Assembly: GCF_030272615.1 (NCBI RefSeq) | Contig: NC_081406.1 | Location: 485,245,900-485,309,899, forward strand | Source of the DNA: Cryptomeria japonica | Lineage: Eukaryota; Streptophyta; Pinopsida; Cupressales; Cupressaceae | Reading direction: 5' to 3' | DNA: 64,000 nt | Part shown: in pieces, positions 1-8,800 of the stretch | How the letters are laid out: each line of letters begins with the position of its first letter | Position numbering within the stretch: position 1 is the stretch's first letter | Notes under the pieces: generated by a model | Told to the model about the DNA's origin: nothing | Seen by the model: only the letters and a program-made list of their open reading frames with translations | The model's database searches: none | Program-made: the position numbers and the translations under genes

Positions 1-1062
1 AGAGTGACCGAGATGGTTCATGGTCCTTTTCTTTTTTGTTGTGATTGTTGTTTGTCTGTGATGTGTCTATCTTTTGTAAAAAGGGTTGCGTTTCAGCTCT
101 GGCCTTCAATGCCATTATGCTACACATCCATTTTGCTACATTAAAATAAAGGTTCTCACCTACAAAGTGCATTACTGAAAGCAAGTTTTTCTTCGTCTCT
201 AATTGTCCTCTGTCTCATTTTCTTCTTACTAACATTTCTTCCATCAGTTCGGATAGTCAGTTCAGTCTAGTGCTTCGATTTCCCCAAACACATATGCTGC
301 ATCCTGCATCCATTTGGTTAGTACATTAACATCACATCGAGCATCACATCAAGCATTTTGTCCATTTCATATTATAAATGCATCAAAAACACATAAAAAA
401 TACATCCATACATGTTCCACAATAATACATAAATAGTGCATAAGTCATCCATACAAGGAAAATAACATAAGTCATAACACATTGCATCCCATCATATCGA
501 TGCATATCATATCACATATCACACTAATAATATCGGAGTACAAAATTGGACTGTCTGTCCTAAGTATGACCCGTAGGCTGACTACAAAATGTCAAACTAC
601 ATAATGTCATATGTCTTTGTCCTCAGGAGCACGTGTCTCTGTCATTGGGTGCTCCCTCTATCCTCCTCATCCCTGCCATGTCTCATGGATGATGTCCCTC
701 TTGGTCCTAGTTGTGGTGGTCTCATAGGTCCACTCACCCCCATGCTGCTCAATGACCTCCGAGAGCGTGCCCTGCTCTCTGTCCTCAATCATGCCCAATA
801 TGAAGCTTCTCTCTGCTCTGGTGGAACTACACTCTCATATAGTGTCCTCCAATGGTGTATCTCCTCTTTGGTCTCTACCAACATCTATGCCATCTCTCGT
901 GCACTGACATCCCTAATCGACCCAATATACTTAGTGACTCTCTGTTCTTCTCATTGTGCCTGAGCTATTATTGTATCTCGAGCCGCTGTAAGTCTGGCTA
1001 TCTCCACTCTGAACTGATCCTACTCTATCCTCAAGATGGCATTTTGTTTCTCTAATGTCGCA
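1..1062 (+). mobile_element. LARD-A element fragment (3' internal part, plus orientation)
   Basis: The first ~245 bases match the internal region of the complete LARD-A element at 49190-49430 on the same strand, and match 4320-4550 on the opposite strand. The rest matches the PMD module at about 3590-4300 inverted. The fragment stops abruptly at about 1062, where the sequence jumps into LTR sequence of a minus-strand LARD-A copy. It is therefore part of a second copy in opposite orientation, cut off by the window edge on the left and by a rearrangement junction on the right. No LTR or polypurine tract of this copy is visible. Confidence 0.75.
642..1058 (-). pseudogene. 3' end of PMD-like ORF, second copy
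   Basis: Read on the minus strand this stretch is a diverged copy of the C-terminal part of the PMD-module ORF at 3590-3983, ending at a TGA at the equivalent place. It keeps the basic, Gln/Glu/Arg-rich composition, which suggests a coiled coil, but has in-frame stops. It is antisense to the LARD-A fragment it lies in, the same arrangement as in the larger copy at 2184-3983. The 5' part is missing because the copy is broken at about 1060. Function is unknown; homology to the neighbouring copy is direct, and the PMD label is inherited from that copy. Confidence 0.6.
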
Positions 1063-1377
1063 TGATGACAAGATTGATAAGAGGACAAAACCCTAATTAG
1101 AATTGATGATGTCCAAAATGATGACAAATGAATACGCACATTGATGTGATAGGATAAGATTGACCAAAATCATAACAAATATTGTTATCGGCAAGACCAA
1201 ATTCGAAAGTGAGAAAAATGAGGAATGCAGAAGAAGGACTCGATGCTCACAAATGATAAAGACCAAGTACGTGACATAGGAGAAATGTTAATGCGATGCA
1301 AAAACTCTTAAATGAGGCAATGCGCCAATGTTAAAGTATGACTCCACAAGCGTTGATCATTTTTAGGTGTGTCTACA
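1063..1377 (-). repeat. Truncated 3' LTR of LARD-A2
   Basis: Matches the first ~315 bases of the 7393-end LTR and of the LARD-A1 LTRs, all in the sense direction of the minus strand. It starts with TGTAGAC at 1377 directly next to the polypurine tract. It ends abruptly at about 1063 in the middle of the LTR, where it joins the opposite-orientation fragment 1-1062. Confidence 0.8.
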
Positions 1378-1393
1378 TTTTGCCCCTCTTTGA
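1378..1393 (-). other. Polypurine tract of LARD-A2
   Basis: On the minus strand a purine run (CAAAGAGGGGCAAAA) directly precedes the LTR terminus TGTAGAC. The same tract sits at 49593-49606 before the 3' LTR of LARD-A1, and a close relative sits at 25833-25847 in LARD-B1. This is the plus-strand priming site of LTR retrotransposons and fixes the element's orientation. Confidence 0.8.
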
Positions 1394-1465
1394 GACAATG
1401 CGATATTAAGCGTTGTTTCAAAGAACAATAATGAAAATGCCCTAGACACTGACAATGACATATGC

Positions 1466-1478
1466 ATGCCCCCTCGAG
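1466..1478 (-). other. Conserved CTCGAGGGGGCAT block upstream of the polypurine tract
   Basis: A 13-base motif is found ~75-205 nt upstream of the polypurine tract in three elements of two LARD families: here on the minus strand, at 49506-49518 and at 25643-25655. In LARD-A it is followed by a run ending in CTGGGGCA, and in LARD-B by CTGGGG. It is noncoding in each context. The role is unknown; conservation next to the priming site suggests a function in replication or packaging. Confidence 0.55.
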
Positions 1479-1559
1479 GAATTGGTCGAAAACATCCAGA
1501 AAAGAGGCCAATTGATCGATAATAATGATAGAACATGATAGGAGCAAACAGACTGACAA

Positions 1560-2183
1560 TCGGAGACCGGATGCATGAAGGACAAGAAATTGATGGTGCA
1601 AAAGACCGCGACCAACATGAGATGGGGAGAGCGCACGTCCATGTATGGACTGACAAAGATCTATAAATGAAACAAAGAGAGTGAAAATTGCTCATTTGCA
1701 CTAGCCAAAGAGGAGAATTTGTTGCTCTGGAAAAGGACACTTGTAGAGAGATGGTGAACATTCCAATGGAAGATCACCTTGGAGAACATGTACGCACCTA
1801 TAGATGACCGAACGATGTAGGAGCAGTAGTATGTATCTCAAAAACCAATATTGTCAATTTTATGAATTTTGATCGCTTGCGAGACATTGCAGGGCCCACA
1901 GGGAATGCAGAAACTAACTTTTGCGCTTGTGTGAGCGCATCCTGCGCTTGTGTAGGGTCTTCTGCGCTTGTGTAGTGTACACAGGCGCAGGACTTAGCAC
2001 ACAGGCACAGTTGTGCTCTGGCAACCCTAATTTGGTCAAAAATGGCATGTGAATGATCCTGAAAAGGGGGATAAGAATAGGATAGGTCAAAATAGATTAG
2101 AAACACCCTGATTTGGACATGAAACAAGGAAATGCAGCCCATAGGAGCAAACCGTAAAACTGACAAAATGTGCCCCAATTGTG
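1560..2183 (+). other. Upstream part of the PMD module, with TGCGCYTGTGT repeats
   Basis: This stretch separates the polypurine-tract end of LARD-A2 from the PMD reading frame and has no credible long ORF. Between 1918 and 2012 it holds three direct copies of TGCGCTTGTGT followed by two inverted copies (ACACAGGCGCAG and ACACAGGCACAG), which could form a stem-loop. A closely related five-copy array lies in the leader of LARD-A1 at 42770-42866. It may be the promoter or leader of the PMD transcription unit, which would run opposite to the retroelement. Confidence 0.45.
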
Positions 2184-3983
2184 ATGCAGAGTCGATAGTA
2201 TCCATTGATCACATGGGAGATCCGACCTGACTACTTCATGTTACGACATAGAATCAAGAGCACGGACAGAGATACATTAGCAGGACTGGGAATATACTAT
2301 ATCACATTCATGCCCAAGATTAGGGCAAACACAGGACTGCTTACCGCATTGGCAGAGCGATGGCATTCAGAGACCTCCTCATTCCATCTGGCAACTGGAG
2401 AGGCGACTATGACACTAGAGGATGTATGGCATATCCTCCGCATTCCTATTCATGGAGAGATGATAGAGTATGACCCAGTGATAGGGAGAGATGCTTTGTG
2501 TAGATTATTTGAGTGCGACGCAGATGATCTGGATATCGTAGAGAGGGAGATTGGCTGGGAGACCATGGCATCAGAGTATGATCGATGATATGTGGTGATA
2601 GCAGTGGTTATAGCATGCCTATTAGTAGGAGATAGATGAGGACATGGATTCCCTATTGGATGGGGAAGAGTGCTAGAGCGGATGGCGACAGAGGGGACGG
2701 TGTATGAATGGGGACCATGTGTACTTGCTATGCTATATTTTCAGCTGCATCAGATAGCATATCAGGGAGTGCAGACTTTGAGCTGTGGAGTCACACTGTT
2801 ACAGTTATGGGAATTTGAGCATATAGCCATATGTCGACTGATTGTAGAGAGACAGGTATTACCCCACCGACCATATGTGTATTGCTATGGGGGAGCACTG
2901 AGACAGGGTCCTTTTGGATACATATTGTATTAGCGACATGAGCTAGACAGATTGAGAGAGTTCACATGGAGGCCATATCTTGATTGCCTAGGATGGTCAG
3001 ATGATAGTGATGAGCTACTATATTGTAGACAGCAGAGGTACCTAATTGGGCGACCAGTGAATTGCCAGAGAGTGATTGAGATGTACCTACTAGAGAGAGT
3101 CAGATGACAGTTTGGAGAGAGGCAGGATGTACCTAGAGGGATTGCACACTTTGTCCGATCGCACAGAGAGACGAGTTAGTGGGGGAGTATGATTCAGCCA
3201 CACATAGCATATATTGACTTCACACAGCTACAACAGAGATAGTGGGATTGGAGATCAGATGTGGTGGATGTCGGGATGACAGAGGAGTATGAGCGATGGT
3301 TTGAACGACGATGACCAGTGCCATTGACAGATCCTTACATTCCAATACCTAGGAGACAGGAGGACTTCCCACTCATAAGAGAGGAGGAGGGAGATGATGA
3401 GGATGAGGAGGATGGGGGCAGTGATGAGGATGAGGGGGAAGATTATGAGCCAGATCCAGGCGAGCAGGAGTCATTGCAGGATATACCCATAGAGCCAGAG
3501 ACAACTAGGATAGAGGAGATGGAGATGTGCAGGGCTACCATAGCGAGTCAGCATGATCATATTGTGAAATTAGAGAGATAGAATTCTATCTTGAGGACAG
3601 AGAAAGATCAGTTCAGAGCAGAGATAGCCAGACTTATAGCAGCTCGAGATACAACAATAGCTCAGGCACAACAAGAAGAACAGAGAGTCACCGAGTATAT
3701 TGGGTCAATTAGGGATGCCAGTGCACGGGAGATGGCATAGATGTTGGTAGAGACCGGAGAGGAGATACACCATTGGAGGACACTATATGAGAGTGCAATC
3801 CCACCAGAGCAGAGAGAAGCTTCATATCGGGCACGATAGAGGACAGAGAGTAGGGCACACTCTCAGAGGTCATTGAGCAGCATGGGGGTGAGTGGACCTA
3901 TGAGACCACCACAGCCAGGACCAGGAGGGATATCATCCATGAGACATGGCAGGGATGAGGAGGATAGAGGGAGCACCCAGTGA
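2184..3983 (+). pseudogene. Plant mobile domain (PMD)-like ORF, antisense to host element
   Basis: A single plus-strand frame of ~600 codons runs from an ATG at 2184 (followed by a TAG at 2196) to a TGA at 3981. From about 2205 the translation resembles the aminotransferase-like plant mobile domain: a WHSETSSFHL segment, then GEATMTLEDVWHILRIPIHG, then a TLLQLWEFEHIAI segment at about 2800-2850. The C-terminal third has a strongly acidic stretch (3380-3520) followed by a Gln/Arg-rich probable coiled coil. Besides TAG 2196, premature stops lie at 2586, 2637, 2931, 3105, 3177, 3240, 3312, 3579, 3738 and 3837. The frame never shifts, and the stops look like CGA, CAG or TGG codons after transitions. 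PMD proteins are known both as host genes of the MAIN/MAIL type and inside plant transposons; the position inside an LTR element favours the latter. The true start is uncertain. Confidence 0.75.
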
Positions 3984-4560
3984 TAAAGGCATGTGCTCCG
4001 TATGACAAAGACATATGTAGTTTGATATTTTATAGTCCGATATTATTTTTACATGTGATATGATATGCATCGATATGATGGGATGCAATGTGTTATGACG
4101 TATGTTTATTTTCCATGTATGGATGGCGTATGTACTGTTTATTGTGGAACATGTATGGATACATTTTTTTATGTGTTTTTGATGCATTTATAATATGAAA
4201 ATGGATAAAATGCTTGATATAATGAAAACGTACTAACCGATGAATGCAGGATGTAGCTTACGTTAGTTGGAGATCGGAGCACTAGACCGAACTGAATACC
4301 CAAACTGACGGAAGAAATGTTAGTAAGAAGAAATGAGACAGAGGACAGTTAGAGGCGAAGAAAAAACTTGCTTTCACTAATGCACTTTGTAGGTGAGAAC
4401 CTTTATTTAATGTAGCAAAATGGATGCGTAGCATCATGGCATTGAAGGCCAGAGCTGAAATGGAACCCTTTTTGCAAAAGACAGACACATCGCAGACAAA
4501 TAACAATCACAACAAAAAAGAAAGGGACCATGAACCATCCCGGTCACTCTAAATCACTCA
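3984..4560 (-). other. LARD-A2 internal sequence left of the PMD stop
   Basis: Minus-strand sequence. 4320-4550 matches LARD-A1 49190-49430. 3984-4310 belongs to the PMD module (3' flank of the PMD ORF) and is repeated inverted at 1-640. No coding potential beyond short random frames. Confidence 0.6.
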
Positions 4561-5804
4561 GTGACATCATCGAGCAACATAGGAACATGATCGAAGAGAA
4601 ATCAGTAAATGATAAGACTCACTAATTCCAACAAGTCAAACAAACATCTTGATCTTCATTGTCAAAATTTGAAAGTGTTGATAGGACAATCATGTTGTCT
4701 AGTTTCAGGGAATGCAGTACCCCGTCTAAGACAGGACACAGTCTAGTTTCGAGTATACCACACCCTGTATAAGACCCATGATAGTAGTGACAAAGTCAAA
4801 TGATATTGATGTTGATGTTCGATCGAGAAGAAAATTGTGATCAGTTTGAATGTCTGGTTTGATTGAAAAAGGTTCATTTGTTAACGCATGATTCCATTAA
4901 AGCACAGTGTGTGATTGCGTGTCGTTGGATGTATACTCAGTGATCTGTCTTATGCACCAAGAGGATATATTTTGTTATGCTTTTCGAATTTTTACAATTT
5001 TTTTGTTCGTTTTTTCAGGACTTTATTTGATTTTTTTGGATTATTTCAGGACGTTATTTGATTTTTTTTTTGGATTATTTCAGGACATTATTTGATTTTT
5101 ATGATTTTTTTTTTCAGGACATTTTTCAATTTTTTATGATTTTTTCAGGATATTTATTTGAATTTTTTTTTTTAAATGATTTTGCCCCCAGTGTCTAGCA
5201 AGGCAAGGAATATGACAGGTGAATAAATAGGCTTGCTGAAATGTTGGTGGATAGAGGGAAGACAAAGGCCTTTTATCATGGAGATAATACAGATGCAATT
5301 TTCAAGGGCTATTGCGTGATGGGACAAGAGACTGGATATGACAATGTAAAGCAGTGACATGGCATGAGGGACATGTTAAGAGGTTTTTGAAACCATGTTT
5401 AAATTTTGCGTCCTTATGTCAGATCAAGATCAAGGAATGAAAAAGAGTGTATGGATAGTGATAAGATATGGATAGGATAAGCAAGACCAAGAATAAATAA
5501 GGGACATGGACTGAAGGTCGAGATTGGCTAAGGGATAGTGGCAGAAAGTTGCAATAAGATAGGGAATATGGATGAAAGGTTGTAATAAGCAAATGGATAA
5601 ATGACCAAAAGCTATGGTGGACTAAAAGCTGCAAACAAGATGCATGATGCTCATGAAGATCCTCAGCCTTGTCAAGATCAAAGGTGGAAAGGGAAACTGG
5701 ACATGAGGGAACAATAGGATATGAAGGGTAATGACATGGTATGATAGGATAATGAAGGGCAATAGGATATGAAGGAGGAAAAATGCCCCCAAGTGTGGTG
5801 TGCA
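4561..5804 (-). other. LARD-A2 internal noncoding region with AT-rich minisatellite
   Basis: Matches LARD-A1 47810-49190 inverted. At about 4990-5175 there is a degenerate array of ~30-bp units built around TTTCAGGACATTATTTGATT on the plus strand. On the element's sense strand this is A-rich with a recurring TGTCCTGAAATAAT core. 5419-5811 is open on the minus strand for 130 residues and its translation is conserved with LARD-A1 47802-48197. It is low in complexity and I do not recognise it. The junction at about 5801-5806 fuses it directly to the LTR end. Confidence 0.6.
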
Positions 5805-5805
5805 A

Positions 5806-7393
5806 GATCAATATTAGTAATCTAGCTCAATCACGAAAGCTCAAATGCAATGATCAATCCTAATTACATCCAATAGAGACATGAAAGCAAAACATTCAAG
5901 ATTAAAAACTAAGCAAACCAAATGCAGATCTGAATGTCTCCTTCATGTGGCTCCATTGTCCTTCTTTCTCCTTCAAATAGCTTTGTTGTGGATCTCACCT
6001 ACAAGTGCATACACATGAGATGAAAGCAAGTAGACAAGATTGTAGCACAAGAATACTCGAAGCGTGATTGATTCGACAAAGTGATTAGTCTTGATTGAAG
6101 AAATTCATCCAATTTATAGATAAATTGGAGAAAACACAAGATTAGCATGAAATTGATTCGAATGGAAATTCAAATCAAGAATAGCAAAATTATGACAAGT
6201 TATGACAAATTTGCACTTTCTATGCAAAATTGATTGATTGATAATTCATGACAAAATTATGACAACTTTCTATGTCAAAATTGATTGATTGTCAATTATG
6301 ACAAATTGAAATGTCATTCCCATGAAATTAGGAGAAAAATAGGAGGAAATTGAATCAGAAATTAGGAAAATTAGAAAATGAGGGAAAATAGGAATTTAGT
6401 GAATTAATTAATAATTTTTCATTTATTAATTAATTCACAAAGAGGGAATTTAGAAATTGATGAAAAATTAGGAAATTAGGAGAAATTAGGTAAATCAATT
6501 AATAATTTGTCATTTATTAATTAATTCACAAAAAGAGGAATAATTAGTTAGCCAATTAAATTAAACATTTAATTGTGACACGAAGACCTAGGATAAATAA
6601 ATAAATTATTTAACCTAGAGCGAGAAATGACAAACAGGGTTAAATGAATAAAATCATGAAACCCTAAAAGATGAATTAGAAATGAAAGGATGACAATTAG
6701 GTCCTGATGAAGGATAATTGATTATCGATTCGATTTGATCATGATTCTGACTTGATAAAAGAGCAATGCTGACAAACAATTTGATTGATAAATGTGCCAA
6801 TTGATGAGGAACAATGACTAATTAATCCAAATTGACATGATTGAGAAAGACAACGATCGATGACAAATCGATCGCTAAATGAAAAAATTGACAAGAGGAC
6901 AAGGATTGATGACAAAATAGATTGCAAAATGACAAGATTGAAAATGTCAACGATCGATGACAAATCGATCACAAGAGGACAAGATTAATGACAAATTGAT
7001 CAAAAGACAAGGATCGATGACAAATCGATCGCAAGATAATAAGATTGAAAATGACAACGATCAATGACAAATCGATCAGATGATGACAAGATTGATAAGA
7101 GGACAAAACCCTAATTAGGATTGACGATGTCCAAAATCATGACAAATGAATACGCACATTGATGTGACAGGATAAGGTTGACCAAAATCATGACAAATAT
7201 TGTTATCGACAAGACCAAATTCGAAAGCGAGACAAATGAAGAATGCAGAAGAAGTACTCGATGCTTGCAAATGATAAAGACCAAGTGTGAATCATAGGCG
7301 AAATGTTAATGCGACACAAAAACCCTAAAATAAGGTAATGCGCAAATGTTAAAGTATGATTCCGCAAGTATTGACCATTTTTAGACGTCTACA
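5806..7393 (-). repeat. 5' LTR of LARD-A2
   Basis: Aligns through most of its length to the two 1504-bp LTRs of LARD-A1, in reverse orientation. The sense 5' terminus TGTAGACG is at 7393; the sense 3' terminus is lost at the fusion near 5806. It contains runs of CGATCGATTTGTCAT-type repeats and long AT-rich stretches. A TATAAAT box lies at 6112-6118 on the minus strand in the same context as in LARD-A1. Confidence 0.8.
6112..6118 (-). promoter_or_regulatory. Putative TATA box of LARD-A2 LTR
   Basis: TATAAAT on the minus strand inside the LTR, in the sequence CTATAAATTGGATG. It is conserved in both LARD-A1 LTRs (42279-42285 and 50742-50748). Position within an LTR and conservation support a core promoter; transcription has not been shown. 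Confidence 0.5.
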
Positions 7394-8335
7394 ATTATAT
7401 TTTGTGGAAATGACTCTTTATGCAAGAACTTTGGTAATGAAATGAGCAAAGAATTTGAGATGTCATTAATCGGTGAGATAAAGTATTTTATAGGCTTACA
7501 GATACTGCAAATGAAAAATGAAATTTTCATTACTCAATCCAAATACATAAAGGAAATCTTGAAGAAATTTGGAATGGAGGATTCAAAGCGAGTAAGTACT
7601 CCTATGACTACAAACTACAAACTATCAAAGAATGTTGAATCTCCATCTATTGATGAGACACTCTACTGATCCATGATTGGAAAACTACAATATGTTGTTC
7701 ACAGTAGGCCAGATATAGCACATGCAGTAGGTATTGTTGCAAGATTCTCTGCAGATCCTAAAGAAATACACATGACAACAATCAAAAGAATTTTCAGATA
7801 CTTGAAAGGCACTGAAGATTATGGCTTAGTATATCAAAAAGGAAATAATTTTTATTTAAAAGTTTATAGTGATGCTGATTGGGCAGGCAACATTGATGAC
7901 AGAAAAAGCACAAGTGGAGGAGCTTTCTTCTTAGGAGAAAGACTAGTGAGTTGGCTTAGCAAGAAACAAGGATGTGTTTCTTAGTCAATAGCCGAAGCTG
8001 AATATGTTGCTGCAGCACTAAATTGTACCAACATTGCATGGATCAAACAATTGTTGGAAGGTATAAATGAGAAAGTTACCGAGCCAGTAACTATATTCTG
8101 TGACAATACTAGTGCCATTAATATTTCAAAGAACCCTGTTATGCACTCTAAAACAAAGCACATATCTATCAAGTATCATTATCTTAGAGAAGAAGCTCAA
8201 GAGAAGAAAGTGGTGTTGGAATATGTTAACACAAAGGAACAAATAGCTGATATCTTCACCAAGCCACTACCAAAGGACACTTTTGAATATCTCAGAAGTA
8301 AGTTAGGGGTCCTACCCCTATCTTTTACTCACTGA
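7394..8335 (+). pseudogene. Ty1/copia pol fragment: end of RT plus RNase H
   Basis: One continuous plus-strand frame opens immediately after the inserted LTR at 7393 with IIFCGND, the residues that normally follow the YVDD catalytic motif of copia RT; YVDD itself has been cut away. Next come the RT thumb/connection (GEIKYFIGLQI, then a SRPDIAHAVG segment), then RNase H with DADWAG, the TSGGAFFLG segment, AEAEYVAAA and the catalytic DNTSAI, and a typical end (TKPLPKDTFEYLRSKLGV). Two in-frame stops, TGA at 7667 and TAG at 7982, replace the usual Arg and Gln codons and look like C-to-T changes. Gag, protease, integrase and most of RT are absent from the window. It is followed by twin polypurine tracts and a 3' LTR, as in Sireviruses. 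Confidence 0.9.
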
Positions 8336-8800
8336 CCGAGATCGGTGAAAGCATCACTTCAATGAATCTATTAAATATCTTTTAGGGAGTTGATGCTGGA
8401 GTGATACACTTTAGAATGTTTTTCTGAAAGTGTACTTGAATAATATTGGGATAATACGGGAAATGATACAGGGAACAGGAATTGTAAACAAATGCTTTGA
8501 CCGTGACTCAGTTGATATACAATAGCATGAAATAACTTCTTACAACAAAGAAATTATGTTTTAGTTCTATTCTTTTTGGCATTGCTGTCAAAGGGGGAGA
8601 AGACCAAGGAGAAGACCAGGGAGAAGACCAATAAGGAGAAGACCTACCCAGGGGGAGAAGACTGAGAGATGACAATAGATTGAAACTAGAAGAGAAGTCT
8701 GATGTATGGGGGAGAGCATTTCAGCACTTCAGAATCATAGCAATCTGAATTCTTAACGGTCAAATCAATTGGTTTTGCCATAAATGCCAAAGGGGGAGAT
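8336..8800 (+). other. Copia 3' untranslated region with twin polypurine tracts and GGAGAAGACC repeats
   Basis: Between the pol stop and the LTR there is no ORF. An upstream tract TCAAAGGGGGAGA lies at 8588-8600 and the final tract GCCAAAGGGGGAGAT ends at 8800 against the LTR. Between them, 8594-8665 holds about five copies of GGAGAAGACC spaced 15-18 bp apart. Multiple polypurine tracts before the 3' LTR are a described trait of Sirevirus retrotransposons, which supports that placement. Confidence 0.7.

Larger units (their letters stand above)
1063..7393 (-). mobile_element. LARD-A2: non-autonomous LTR retrotransposon with antisense PMD module
   Basis: Minus-strand element. Its 5' LTR is about 5806-7393 (terminus TGTAGACG at 7393), the internal region runs leftward, the polypurine tract is at 1378-1393 and a truncated 3' LTR is at 1063-1377. 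LTR and 3' internal parts match the complete LARD-A1 element (41144-51110). Compared with LARD-A1, the LTR end is fused directly to sequence equivalent to about 47810, so the leader and gag-like ORFs are deleted. A ~2.75-kb module absent from LARD-A1, containing the PMD ORF, lies between the equivalents of 49430 and 49445. The left end is truncated, so no TSD can be read. It encodes no gag, protease, integrase or RT. Confidence 0.8.

Noticed and set aside
2184-3983. Functional host PMD gene (MAIN/MAIL type)
   Set aside because: Eleven in-frame stops, location inside an LTR element and a second repeated copy at 642-1058 argue for a transposon-borne pseudogene.
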